The translations under genes were made by a program, and so were the position numbers. Under the pieces are notes generated by a model. That model had not been told where the DNA came from. It made no database searches and worked only from the letters and a program-made list of their open reading frames with translations. A stretch of DNA of 64,000 bases, taken from Anisus vortex. Lineage: Eukaryota > Mollusca > Gastropoda > Planorbidae. The stretch lies in assembly GCA_949126835.1 (NCBI GenBank), contig OX421494.1:5126353-5190352 (forward strand), in the 5' to 3' direction. Positions 46,450-57,989 of the stretch are shown here, piece by piece (within the stretch, counting starts at the first letter, position 1; each line of letters starts with the position of its first letter).

Positions 46450-47609
46450 ATTGAATTCTAAAGTTTCTTGGACAGTAAACAAACAGTAGCAGTCCGGCTA
46501 ACAACATTTTTATTATGCAGGCAAAATTACCCAGTCTCCAGCGAAATCCGTCGTGGGATTTCATTGGTGAACTAGCAAAATTTAGTTCCAACGTTTTGGT
46601 AGTTAGTAGCCGCCTATGGCGAAAACTAATACTTTAATGTAGCCGGAGCTTATGTCCACTTTTTGAAACGTGACCTGTGTGTGCGCTGTATTAGCATCAA
46701 AAGATAATGAGACTTAAAAGAGTCGGGAATGACTAAAAAGTCTAGTAGATGGTCGAGTCTCCAAAGAGATTCACTCGTGACTAACCAGAAAATAGAAAGA
46801 AGAGAAAAAGAAAAAACAGTATCGGGGGCTGTAGTCGGTGAAAGTAATTAGTATAAAACAATAATGACAAGCGTATATTAAGAAAGTAACAAGATAAATA
46901 TATACCCAAGAAAAGAAACATCATACAAAATAAAGGCAAGAACCAAAAAATGAAACCTGAACTATCTTGTAAGTAAACCGCAAGTTCTGCGACTACAACG
47001 AATTACAGAAAGATTGAAATGTTTTGCTCTAAGCGCACTGTACAGTTGTATTTGTGGAGTTCTCTATATATTGATTGATATCCAAGACAATTTTATTTCC
47101 CTGTGTTGAGAATCCTTTGGGTTTTAAAACGCCCCAGACTTGGATGGTTAGATGTGATGTGTATGCGCAGGAGAACAGAGGCACTTTTGAAATTTCATTT
47201 CAAGCCATCTACACTCTTTTTTTTTTTTTTTTACACACACCATTTTTTTTAAGTTTTCGGAATTTAAAGCCATATACAGCCAGATAGATGACAATAGAGT
47301 TCGCCAGCGTAATGGCTACTGATCTATAAAAATAATGGATTGGATTTGGAAACTTTATTCTTGTAGCCATAATCAATAGACTGTCACGTGACTTTCACTT
47401 GTCTATAAAATTAGATTTCCTAAACACTGACCTGTAAATACATTTCAAGTGATTTAGACTTCTTTTTTTTATCGTATGGATTTGTTCTAATTATTGGTGG
47501 TTTATAGTTTATACCTTATATCGATAAGTGAATAGTGTCAGTAGCGTAATCAATTAATTCTGGCATCGATCTGCACATACAAAATTTATTATATATAAGC
47601 GCTATCCAA

Positions 47610-47659
<50 letters not shown>

Positions 47660-48070
47660 GATCAGTGGTTATGGCATCCGGGGTTTGAACCTAACGAGTC
47701 CCTGTCGTGATTACTTTCTTAGGACTCGACCAACAAATGCTGACATGTTTTTCCGATTGGAGACGATACCATATAGAACCGGAACGAACGGCGCCCCGGC
47801 CCCCTTCCAGTTTCAAATCGTGCGTAGATTTGAGAATCAGATATGATCGTCATGGAAGCTCTATCACCCCTCTCATTTTCTAGCCCTACTCGGTGCTCAG
47901 GCATTTAAATGCATGGGGGGGGGGGAGGGTCTGTGCATGTTTTGAACCATGGATAGTCGATATATCGACACACATACACACGTGCCAACACGCTACACTT
48001 TCACACATTCAAATCCCACGATTTATCAAGCAAAATATCTATAGTGATGGCATCCAACCGGTTGACTGAT
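46450..48070. other. Spacer with a 45-base poly-T tract
   Basis: No gene is defended. An unbroken run of T lies at 47,612-47,656. The sequence to its right (47,657-47,904), read on the minus strand, ends at the tract as if at a poly(A) tail and has a 61-codon frame without a known domain. Confidence 0.45.
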
Positions 48071-48076
48071 ACAAAA

Positions 48077-48353
48077 CATGTGGGGTGGGGCGCGTCTCTG
48101 GTACGACGACATTTCCCTCTTGAAAGCCTTGTTTCACCATCTACACATGTGGGGTGGGGCGCGTCTCTGGTAAGACGACATTTCCCTATTGAAAGCCTTG
48201 TTTCCCCATCTACCCATGTGGGGTGGGGCGCGTCTCTGGTACGACGACATTTCCCTATTGAAAGCCTTGTTTCACCATCTACACATGTGGGGTGGGGCGC
48301 GTCTCTGGTACGACGACAGTTCCCTATTGAAAGCCTTGTTTCACCATCTACAC
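48077..48353. repeat. 69-bp minisatellite, 4 units
   Basis: catgtggggtggggcgcg starts at 48,077, 48,146, 48,215 and 48,284, exactly 69 bp apart. Units differ at a few sites. The array is open on both strands because 69 is a multiple of three. Confidence 0.95.
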
Positions 48354-48359
48354 ATGTTC

Positions 48360-49230
48360 TGATCATTCCCTACGTTTTATGTCGGTGACCTGATCACAAG
48401 GACTGGCGGTGACCATTGCCCTCACCATCTTGACTCTAAGGGTCATCGTGTTCAATATGTCAACAAACAAACTTCAATACATTATTTGAATAACCCCGGA
48501 GAGGCAAAAAATTGGACACTGTAATCTAATAGAGCCAGACCATTGGAATCACAAAACTGGATTCTGATAGGCGTGATTATTTTAGCCAGTTATGTACATG
48601 ACAGTTACACAAAGTAACAGCGGCTAAACACTGTACTGGTCATACAATCTCTTCTTAAGCCGTGTCCGAAAAACAAAAGACACACTCTGCTTAACGAGCC
48701 CTTAAAAACAAATCGATCTTCTTGGAATAATTTATTGTTTAAAAAGAACACAACACAAAAAAAAAAAATATAAAAAAATAATATAAAAATATAAAAAATT
48801 CCTTCAGAATAATTGCCAGAGAGTAATTTAAAGATTAGTTTCGCAAGCCACTATTATTAATGCAAGTGCGTCGCCTTCGAGGATTAAATTACAAGGATTT
48901 TCACGCTACGTCACATCCCTCGTTTGAGGATATATTGTTTTTTACACGCTCAAACCATGCACCGGTTGGCTCTAGTGGCGTGACCAATTATGTCACATTA
49001 GTTCTTTTGTGCCCAGTTAGCTTAATGTTCGCCCTCCATCTGTGGTGGTGTGGGGATGCCATTTCTAAGACCTATCAAATTAATATTGCCTACACGGCAA
49101 CACGGTGAGGTGGTTTTGAGAAGATGTTAAGATAACGGTTTGTGTTTATTAGAGTGCGTGTGTTTTAAAAGTAGATAGTTGAATTGATTATATTGATGTG
49201 AATTAGATAGTAAAGTAATTTCCGTCGGAC
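48360..49230. other. AT-rich spacer with a dispersed 100-bp repeat
   Basis: No gene. Segment 48,684-48,782 (actctgcttaacgagccc, then aaatcgatcttcttgg) recurs at 51,132-51,228 in the same orientation with few differences. Confidence 0.55.
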
Positions 49231-49416
49231 CGCATTGATCCGACGGGCCGGCGGAGCGGCGTCTAACAGTTTCTGGATTGTGTGGCCATAACCAGCTTTG
49301 CCCTAACTGATGTCAGGAAGAGGGGGGCAACACCCTCCAGACCCGGGAACAAAGCCTAGCCACTACCAGGATTTGAACCCAGACCATTTGGTTCCGCTCA
49401 GCCATCGTGTGCCGTA
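49231..49416 (-). mobile_element. tRNA-type SINE, (TTAC)n tail family, copy 2 (degraded)
   Basis: On the minus strand it starts with a ggcacacgatgg-like head and has ggttcaaatcctgg as B-box-like sequence. It shares ccgggtct and ctgacatcagtt-type words with the copies at 21.8 and 57.7 kb. The tail is lost. Confidence 0.65.
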
Positions 49417-49498
49417 AATGAAACTGAACTATATAGTTTTACGTTTTCTTTCTATTGCCCAAATAATTCTTCAAGCCTTCCTTCCAACGTCCATCTAT

Positions 49499-50071
49499 CC
49501 TTTCTTCTATCTAATGTATCCATCTATCTGACAGCCAGTCTATCTACACATCAGTGATTTCTTCTATCTAATGTATCCATCTATCTGACAGCCAGTCTAT
49601 CTACACATCAGTGATATGATTTCACTTCGTTTTATTTTAAAAAATCAATTGTTGTTTATATTTTAATGCAAACCTCCATACAATCAGCTAAATACATCTC
49701 TAACAAACAGGTCACACACAGACACACACGCACATGCACAAACAAAATTCTTCATCCTAAACACATACACACCATCTCTAACAAACAAGATACGCACACA
49801 CAGACACACGCTCACACAAACATGCAAAAACAGAATCCTACATACACACACACACAAACACACACACAGACACACACAAGCAAAATCCTCGGCACTGAAA
49901 ACCTGCGAGTAAAAGAAATAAATCGATCCATGACCAATTATAAAAACATAATCTCTTGGAACAGAATATCATTCAGGCTCCGAAATCTCGCGCGCGGCTG
50001 TAAACACGCGCACATCCACATCCACGCGACCTGAGAGCGCTGTTGACACAAACACACACACACAGAGACAC

Positions 50072-50126
<55 letters not shown>

Positions 50127-50142
50127 GAGAGAGAGAGAGAGA
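49499..50142. repeat. Tandem duplication followed by CA- and GA-rich simple repeats
   Basis: A 57-bp unit (ttcttctatctaatgtatcc onward) is duplicated at about 49,501-49,613. CA-rich sequence spans about 49,712-49,890 and a (GA)n tract about 50,066-50,142. The open frames here are low-complexity translations of these runs. Confidence 0.85.
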
Positions 50143-50145
50143 CAC

Positions 50146-51281
50146 TCACAGAGAGAACCATGTAAACACACGCAGACAATGAATCTAAACACTGCATCCA
50201 CATTCTCCTCCAACCTAGCGGTTACCCAACACTGGCCTAGTGTATTGATGAGTAGAGTACGAGTCGAATCAGAAATTTTAAAGCCATCAATTTGTGAACT
50301 GTCTTTGTTGTTGTTTATCTCTTATCACTAATTTATTCCTTAAAAATATAACCACGTTAATGGTTGGTAGTATCTTTAGTTGTTTGAAATATACTAATAC
50401 AGTGGGTCATGTCAGACTAAAACAAGGACAGGTTGAGAACCTTTGCGCTAAACCTCTAAAACCCAATATGTAGAGCTCTCTAGCTGTTCATCTCAAAATA
50501 ATCCCATAATGGCTTTTGAAAGTGCTAAAAAAAAACAAAAAAAAAAAAAAAGAAAACAAAAAAAAACCTGACAAAATACCAAAACATTTGTTTTATCCAC
50601 CTACATTTTAATTAATTAGTTTTTTAAACTTATAGTTGAGTGAAAAAACATAGATATCACATTTCTGTAGTTACAAAAAAAAAAGGGGGAGGCATTGTGT
50701 TGTGGAGGCTGGAAATTGATTAGAATTTGATTGTTGTAAAATTAAACAAGCACAACACAGAATTGTACGCATGTATACAACATGTTCTGAAGATGGATCG
50801 ATCGATACAGACGGATAGCTAGTTACACGACACGAATCACTGGGTGAGTCAGGTTTTTAAAGAAAAAAAAATGTGGCGCCCTTGGAAATGACGCTGGGTG
50901 AGTCAGAATCTATAGGGCTCGTTGGGGATGCAACACGATAGCGTGGAGTTAGACAGTGCTCGTCTATCTTGCTCTAATAAAATGAACAGGGCGCGGAGCC
51001 GACCAAAAGCTTGGCAACAGTGTGGAATATTGAACAAACCAAAAAAAAAAAAAAAGAGCGGGACAAATGTAGGCGCTCAAAGAGGCGTGTCTGAAATATG
51101 TAATAAAAGATGTGTATGTGGCTGGATGACGACTCTGCTTAATGGGCCCTTAAAAACAAATCGATCTTCTTGGAATAATTTTTTGTTTAAAAAGAACACA
51201 ACACAAAAAAAAAATATAAAAAAATAATGATCCGAATACACAACACTCACTCACACGAAAGAAAGAAAGGGTGATAGAGAT

Positions 51282-51357
<76 letters not shown>

Positions 51358-51500
51358 ATGGGGAGATTGAGGGAGAAGAAGATTGAGAAAGAGAGTTCTT
51401 AAGAGAAATAGAGATATTGTGAAAGAAAGAAAGAGAGAGAGAAAGAGGGAGAAAAAAGAAAGAAAGAGAGTTAGTTGATATAAACGTTCAGTTCTACTCG
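50146..51500. other. Spacer with A-runs and a GA microsatellite
   Basis: No gene. A long (GA)n tract lies at about 51,281-51,349 and a less pure one continues to 51,470. The repeat partner 51,132-51,228 lies here. Confidence 0.5.
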
Positions 51501-51666
51501 GGTCGCTCTAAGCTCCTAGGCAGTTTGACCGATCGGCAAAAATAGTTAAGCGTATAAACTAAAAATGTCCTCCAAAAGAAATGTTTTATTATATAAACAA
51601 TATTGCTTAATTCGTTAATTCGTGTTTTTAATAAACGTAAGCCTAAGCTTATTACTAATAATGCTA

Positions 51667-52268
51667 GGCTAAGCCACACTAGAAACAAAATCCGTGATTC
51701 GCTGCGATTGAATTCAAAAATCACCCCGTTTCAAATGTGGCATAGCGCGAAACTTGATTCACCAGAATCAGTTTCAGCAGTGATTCGCGATGATTCAGAG
51801 ATTTAGAACATTTGGAAACATGATTCTTGATTCAAGCTGTGTCAGCCAATGGGAAGCGCAAACTAGATCATGTGATCATATTTTTTACTATTTTATTATT
51901 TCTCATTTATACATTTTTGTCTTTTATTCGTTGTCTGTACTGTGTCTGTAACTGTTGACAGCGCATAGAACTGTTTCAAACGGGATATGCGCTATACAAG
52001 TCTTATAATTATTATTATTATTATTATTAGTATTATCATAAGCCTAGTTAAAAAACAAAACAAACATGGCAAGAACAGTCACTCTCAACACTTTCTCGAT
52101 TATTTAAAATAAAATTGCGTTCATGATTTTCTGTGAATCATGAATTACATGTGGCATGGCTGATTGTGAAACAGTGTATTTCTGATTCGCACTGAAACAA
52201 GATTGTACTTTTTCGCTGAATCATGATTCCAGACAAAACGTGATTCTTGAGTATAGTGTGGTTTAGCT
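51667..52268. mobile_element. Inverted-repeat DNA element, itself carrying a LINE/SINE end
   Basis: The left end ggctaagccacacta (51,667-51,681) is the near-inverse of the right end tagtgtggtttagct (52,254-52,268), 13 of 15 bases. Inner arms carry gtgattcgctgcg- and gctgaatcatgattc-type words in inverse orientation. No transposase frame is present. Confidence 0.6.
51895..52035 (+). mobile_element. LINE/SINE 3' end with hairpin and ATT tail
   Basis: The stem gcgcata / tatgcgc (51,961-51,967 and 51,986-51,992) is followed by ctatacaagtc and an (ATT)n run to about 52,027. It matches the end of the CR1/L2-type LINE at 29.65 kb. Confidence 0.7.
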
Positions 52269-53165
52269 TTAACGTTCTAAACTGTGCGCCTTTTCAGAAT
52301 GATGTCCCTTTCCTGTTAATTTTGTTACGTATGTCGGTCATAGAGGAATGACGTAATAGGGCATTGACCTCTTAACAAGTGCGTATTAGAGTCCAAGGTT
52401 TGACCTTTATGCCCTGAGGGCAGTTTAAATAAAATAATTCGTCCAACCCCGTGGAAATTGAAGGTTATAATTCTGGATCGCAGTATTCTATAGAGCAGGA
52501 GATTAAAATGCGTATTAGGACCCTGTAGAATCTTCGATAATAGTTTTCTTTGTAAAGTCCCTACCTCCTTAAAGTTAGTTCAGTTTGAAAGTTTGTAGAG
52601 AGAAGTCGCTATATTGATACTTGTATATTATATGAAATTCTATGAAACTCTTATGTTGCCATCAGTTGATGCATTTATTTAAAGTTTATATTGAGTCTAC
52701 AATTTTAATAAAATTGTTTATAAAACAACTGGAGTTGTTTGATCTATCATTGTTGAAAGAAAGGTGTTGAAGATAATTATACCGAATATAACTACATTAC
52801 TGCATAGACCTGTCAGTCAAGGAACCCCTAGCTTGGACTTCAGATCAGCAGAATCTAGAGACTTCTAATAAAGATACAACTATACATTGAATCCGATTTA
52901 ACGAGTCATAATAATAGTCATCATAGTGACAGTCCATAACAATTTTAATACCGGTACCACAACAACAATTCTTATGCATGTTCAACGTCCAAAAGTCCGT
53001 AAACAATTTAAAAAAAAAAAGTACAAAAACTAAATACCGAAAGATACGGAGTTCTCAATACAGTTTTTATTGTAATATTGTGAGTTATTTTTTCTTTCTC
53101 TTTGAACAGAACACTTTGTAATCATTCGTTTCTCCGTCATTTTGACGGACATAACTACTAGTACT

Positions 53166-54029
53166 GAATAACTACAATAATTACATCTCTGTAATACATT
53201 CCTTTATGCTGTTTTTTTTTCTTGCCCTTTAACAATATTTCCATCTCAGCGGTTACAAGCAAGCATTCGATTTTTTTCCCCCAATCCTTTGAATATTAAC
53301 GAACATCTTTCTGCTAAAAAACATTCATGTATAATTATGGTTCCTTTAGTTGGAAATATCTTCATTATCATTATTGTTTGTCGTTTTTTTTTTATTTTAC
53401 TTTAGCAAACTTCTGTTAGGGGCAGCTTACCCCAGACGGCCTCTGACATATACACGTTATTGTGAGTTTACTATTACCATCAATTACGTTCCACCGTCTG
53501 TGAAAGAGGAGGGGGTGAGGGGGCGGGGTGTGTGCACAAGAAAAGAGAAGGGACCCAACAAGTCCCGAATGAGTAATATTTTACCGCCGCAGCTAACGAA
53601 ATATTTGACGTCACGCGGGTATGTGTCGGCTGTTCGGGAGGACTTGTACAAAAAGATGGCAACAGGCTTATAGGAGTCCTGGGAGATGAGGGGAGAGAGG
53701 GTAGCCTTCATTAGCTTGGGGGCCGGGGGGGTGAGCAGTGTCGAGGATTCTGGGCGGAAAGGAAAGAGGTGGGGGGGGGGGGTGCTTTTCTACACCGATC
53801 TTATTGATGACTCAAGGCCCACTGGCCAGCGCGTTGAAGCGCGAGACGAAATCTAGTTTAAAAAAAATATATTATAAAAAGACTCGACGTGGTAATGACA
53901 TTGGCGACAGGACGTGTTCAAACTTCAAACACAGTAACACCAACACTGATGAGATGATACAATTTTTTTTTAAAGTTAAAAATGTAAACATAGCCAAATA
54001 TTGATACAGGATAGATCAGGTGGAAAGAT
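53166..54029. other. Spacer without recognised gene
   Basis: A tempting minus-strand exon at 53,429-53,495 has good splice-like ends but is not accepted (67 bp, wrong phase). G-rich runs lie near 53,720-53,785. Confidence 0.45.
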
Positions 54030-54440
54030 AGATCATGTGGAAAGAGGATTGGGGTTTAGGTAATGGGATCGGAGTAACACGTTCAGACAACAGAACCAAA
54101 CATTAAACTAAGGCATTATAGCATGTAATTTAATATTAATAAGGAGATTGGGGTATGCGTAATGGGGTCCGAGTAACACGTATAGACAACAGAAACAAAC
54201 ATTGCTACAGTATAAAATGATATGTGGTAATGAGATTGGGGTTTTAGTAATGGGGTCCATGACAACACGTTCACACAACGGAAACAAACAGGGCTACAAG
54301 TATAACATGTCATCTGGAATGAGGGATTTGGGGTTTGGTCGTCTGGTTGATGGGATTAGATAAACAAGTCCATACAACAGAACCAAACATTGATCCACGA
54401 CAGATTAGATGGAAATTGGGGTCTGTGTAATGGGGTCTGA
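54030..54440. repeat. Degenerate minisatellite of about 90-105 bp, four to five units
   Basis: Each unit has gattggggt, gtaatggggtc, acacgt and caacagaaacaaaca in this order. Starts lie near 54,047, 54,146, 54,233 and 54,325, with a partial unit after 54,410. Confidence 0.8.
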
Positions 54441-55790
54441 GTAATGGGATCACAACAACCCCATTGAATTTGAAAAGCCGGAAAATCGCAGTAACGTTAG
54501 AAAAAGATTAGAGCCCCTAAGACGAAATATAAAAACAAAATATATTGATTGTATTTTATGCACATTCCAAGGGATCCCATCAAGAAGCTTGACCAGGTTG
54601 CCCTGGGCAACGCACCCAATTAAAAAAAAAAAAAAACAGGTTGTAATTCCAGGACGCGCTGTTCACTTGATGTGGGACACGCTTGCATCCTCGGTATATG
54701 GATGTCAATGGACTCACTCTGCGATGCTCACGGGCAAACGAGCTAGACTTATTTCAAGCAACGCAGCAATTATAGAGTTTTAATTGACAAGTCTTAACGT
54801 GTATGCATGCATAAAAGGTCGACAAATAAAAAACATTTCCGGTCGAATTCAATAATTTGTTTCGAAACATGTCTGTGTGCTACTTTACTGGTTGTACTCA
54901 AATTTGTTGGGGATTAAAATGTATTTCATTTTTAAAAGATGTTTGCAAAACAAAACAATGTATTGTGAAAGTCAGAAGTGAAAAATAACCTTTTTAAAAT
55001 ATCAAATTTATTGCTAAATGTAAAGGAATTTTTGTTATTCGTTTTTATGAATCTACGAATTTTGTTTTTTAATAACCAAGAAAACGCAACTCTTGACTAA
55101 TTTATTTTGTAAACAAATAAATATTTAACTTCACGCGACTAACACTTGAGTATTAGTTATCGCCTACTCACTTTTGATGTTAAAAAGGGATTCCTCATAA
55201 CTAATATTGTATCCTTTGTATAATTCTAAAAGACTAGAACTGGCCGTCGAGGTTGAAATCAATTGTCAAACACCAGCAAAAGCATGTTTTTTTTGTTTAT
55301 TAGTTTAAAAATAGAACAGGAAGTTCAGGAACATATGGGTTCAAAAGTTCACGCCTCATTAAGACTTGTCAATACAATCTGAATTGCTGAATTTATTCTA
55401 CAAAGTCCAAACTGATTTGTATTGAAAGGATTTCCTTGGGTTTTACAGTTTTATTTTATTTACTTACTTTTTTATTTTTTTTTTATTTAAAAAAAGAATG
55501 GAAGTAATTTTCAACAATAATATCAGGATATAAAAGAGTTAATACATATAAAAAATCACAACATGTATTTCATATGCAGGTGTGAACAAATTACATTAGT
55601 ATTGTTCATCTAAAAATCTTAACAAAATTAAAATTTACATTTTTCATTACATCTTTATTATTAAAATGTTTATAATTTTTACTTGGATTTTGTTTCTTGT
55701 GCTACATTTCCTTCCCTTTATTTCTTTTATATTCATTTTTTTAATTAGTCATTTGTGTTTAAAGTATAAGTAGATATATTATATTATCTT
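54441..55790. other. AT-rich spacer
   Basis: Nothing coding or clearly repeated is seen. Long A and T runs are common, especially 55,440-55,500. Confidence 0.5.
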
Positions 55791-55794
55791 ATAT

Positions 55795-56285
55795 ATTACA
55801 GACGCTCCTTCTATAAAGAAGACTATTGCGTCCTACGTTCACCCGTGGTCCGAGTCTAGTTTTGCATTTTTATTAATGTTTTAAATAATGTTAAGTTACT
55901 GGTTTTCCTGGTTTGTTCAGGCAACCCATTACGTACCCGAATGCCACAAGGGAAGAAAGAGTGATTATATGCTTTGTTCTCGCATAAGGGATAAAGAAAG
56001 TGTTCCTGTCCTTATGTTTATCTTAGCACTGCAACAGGTTGTTATTAGGTTGTATTTCTAAACTAAAGTTTAATGCTTTATGTATTATCTGTCCTCTAGT
56101 GTTTCTAGGTTTAGTGATTTAACTAATGGTGTTACTCTTGTTAGTTGTGAATATTCGCCAGTAATGAACCTTGCAGCTCTTTTCTTAATTTTTAAAAATA
56201 TTTTCTTTAGTTGATGGGTCCAATACAAATGATGCATATTCTAGTATAGGACCGACTAATATGAGATAGCATAGACAGAACAATC
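55795..56285 (-). mobile_element. 3' portion of the second LINE family
   Basis: On the minus strand the degraded translation starts with LVRPILEYASFVLDP, then KKRAARFITGEYS and SLNLETLED, the usual C-terminal order of a LINE RT, with several frame breaks. It ends with gaccacgggtgaacgtagga and gaaggagcgtctgtaata. Parts recur at 26.6 kb, 45 kb and 20.26 kb. Confidence 0.75.
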
Positions 56286-57386
56286 AGTACACCAAATGGT
56301 AAAACAGACAACAAAACAAACATGCACGTTACTTCCTTATACATTAAATTCACTATTGAACTATTTAAAAAAAAAGACAAGTGCTTTATAGCTGGCTCTA
56401 TATAAGTCTTTTTGTGTGTGATGTAAGTTCTATAGTAGCTACATTTGTTGAAGATATTTAATAATGAATTGGATTGACAGACGCTCAATGCAGTACAACA
56501 AAGATCAATACTAGTATTTAAACAACTATTTCTTTTTTTTTTAATAAGGAGAAGAAGCAGGAGTGGTAGAGTAGGAAGACAAACTGTGCTCATTTCAACC
56601 CAGTTTTGCAGCTAGAATGTTTACAAAGGTAATGTAAACACGACAACAACGTTAATCACAAGGCCTTGTATATATATAACCTTCGCTGTTGATGGGCCGG
56701 AAATGCAACAATTAAGAATTCAGGCAAATGGATCTCTTCTAATTGATTTTCTATATTTTTTAATATTTTTATTTTAAATGACATGCTTTTATCTTGTTAG
56801 TAATTGATTGCATTTTTAATTGTTATTTTGTTAGTGGCTGAAATTGTGAGCGTACTGGAAGTAATAAAGTAGCCACATTCGAGAGACTACAGGAACACGG
56901 AACAAAGAATCTCTGGCGCTTGTCCAGATTTCGCTCCACAATATTGACCCAACAAGAGCACGGCCAGTGTTGTTCCTGCCGTACTCTGTACGTGTGATCA
57001 GACCGTCCCCTTCTCCCCACGTCATCCCTTTACCCAATCTACATGGCCCTCGCAATTAGCGAGTCACTATTAGCCCCGTCAACACGCGTGGGGGGGGGGC
57101 AAGGGGGGCATTGGCTTTTTGTCAAATTACTTGACCTCAACTAGAGGTGCAAGAGTGAGCTGATGTGTATATTTCCGACCTTAGAGTGCAATAATACTTC
57201 TCTACAAGCACGTTGGATGACATGTGACATGACGGCTGTAACCATCACCATCATATAAAATATTTAGTATTTTCTATACATGGACAGTTCACTGTATAAC
57301 AACACATTGACACAGAATGTGGTTAGTTGTTATCGTTAGGCATTTAAGTCCAAAAGAAAGTTTTTAAAAATATGATTGCTCGGTTA
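56286..57386. other. Spacer without recognised gene
   Basis: No gene is defended. A G-run lies near 57,091-57,110. A moderately GC-rich stretch at 56,870-57,060 has open frames on the minus strand without a known domain. Confidence 0.45.
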
Positions 57387-57704
57387 GTTTATTGGTCAGT
57401 GAGTTTATTGGTCAGTTAGTTTATTGGTCAGTGAGTTTATTGGTCAGTGAGTTTATTGGTCAGTGAGTTTATTGGTCAGTGAGTTTATTGGTCAGTGAGT
57501 TTATTGGTCAGTGAGTTTATTGGTCAGTAAGTTTATTGGTCAGTGAGTTTATTGGTCAGTGAGTTTATTGGTCAGTGAGTTTATTGGTCAGTGAGTTTAT
57601 TGGTCAGTGAGTTTATTGGTCAGTGAGTTTATTGGTCAGTGAGTTTATTGGTCAGTGAGTTTATTGGTCAGTGAGTTTATTGGTCAGTGAGTTTATTGGT
57701 CAGT
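57387..57704. repeat. 16-bp minisatellite, about 20 units
   Basis: The unit is gtttattggtcagtga. All but two or three units are identical; variants have gtcagtta or gtcagtaa. The run ends nine bases before a SINE. Confidence 0.97.
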
Positions 57705-57712
57705 AATAGTTA

Positions 57713-57985
57713 TGGGGCATGGTGGCCGAGCGGCAGCTAGTTCGAATGATGATCCGAAGGTTCTGGGTTCGAATCCTAGTGCAGGCTAGTTTTTTTTCAC
57801 AGGACTTGAGGGTGCCCCTGAGTCTACTTAGCTCTGGTGGTTACATGACACTAGTTGGGTAAAGTCAAGGCTTCTGGTCATGGTGCTGGCCACACATCCC
57901 CAAGTATGCCGTGGCCCACAGAAACTGGTAAATGCTACTTCACCAGCCCTATGATCAGTTTGGTCCAAAGGGTACTTTACTTACT
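57713..57985 (+). mobile_element. tRNA-type SINE, (TTAC)n tail family, copy 3 (best preserved)
   Basis: The head ggggcatggtggccgagcgg contains an A-box (tggccgagcgg), and gggttcgaatcct is a good B-box. The body (ctgagtctacttagctctgg, tgctggccacacatcccc) and the tail ttactttacttac match the copy at 21.8 kb. The head resembles a Leu/Ser-type tRNA but no complete cloverleaf is evident. Confidence 0.85.
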
Positions 57986-57989
57986 TTTA

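Larger units (their letters stand above)
51505..53165. repeat. Dispersed repeat of about 600 bp, copy 2, broken by insertions
   Basis: The matched blocks of 39,672-40,262 reappear at about 51,505-51,650, 52,272-52,330 and 53,015-53,160. An inverted-repeat element fills the first gap, and about 680 bp of unrecognised sequence fills the second. The palindrome ccgtcattttgacgg is kept. Confidence 0.65.

Noticed and set aside
48001..48388. Overlapping 114- and 121-codon frames on opposite strands
   Set aside because: They are open only because the 69-bp repeat unit is a multiple of three. There is no domain and no start context.
53429..53495. Minus-strand exon with a strong-looking acceptor (ctctttcacag) and donor (GTAAGC)
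   Set aside because: It is 67 bp long, so it would break the phase-0 pattern of the host gene, and its peptide is unremarkable.
57387..57704. CRISPR-like array
   Set aside because: The units are adjacent copies of 16 bp with no unique spacers, in a eukaryotic setting. It is a minisatellite.
57713..57790. Functional tRNA gene
   Set aside because: The A and B boxes are good, but acceptor arms do not pair properly and the sequence runs into a SINE body seen in other copies.
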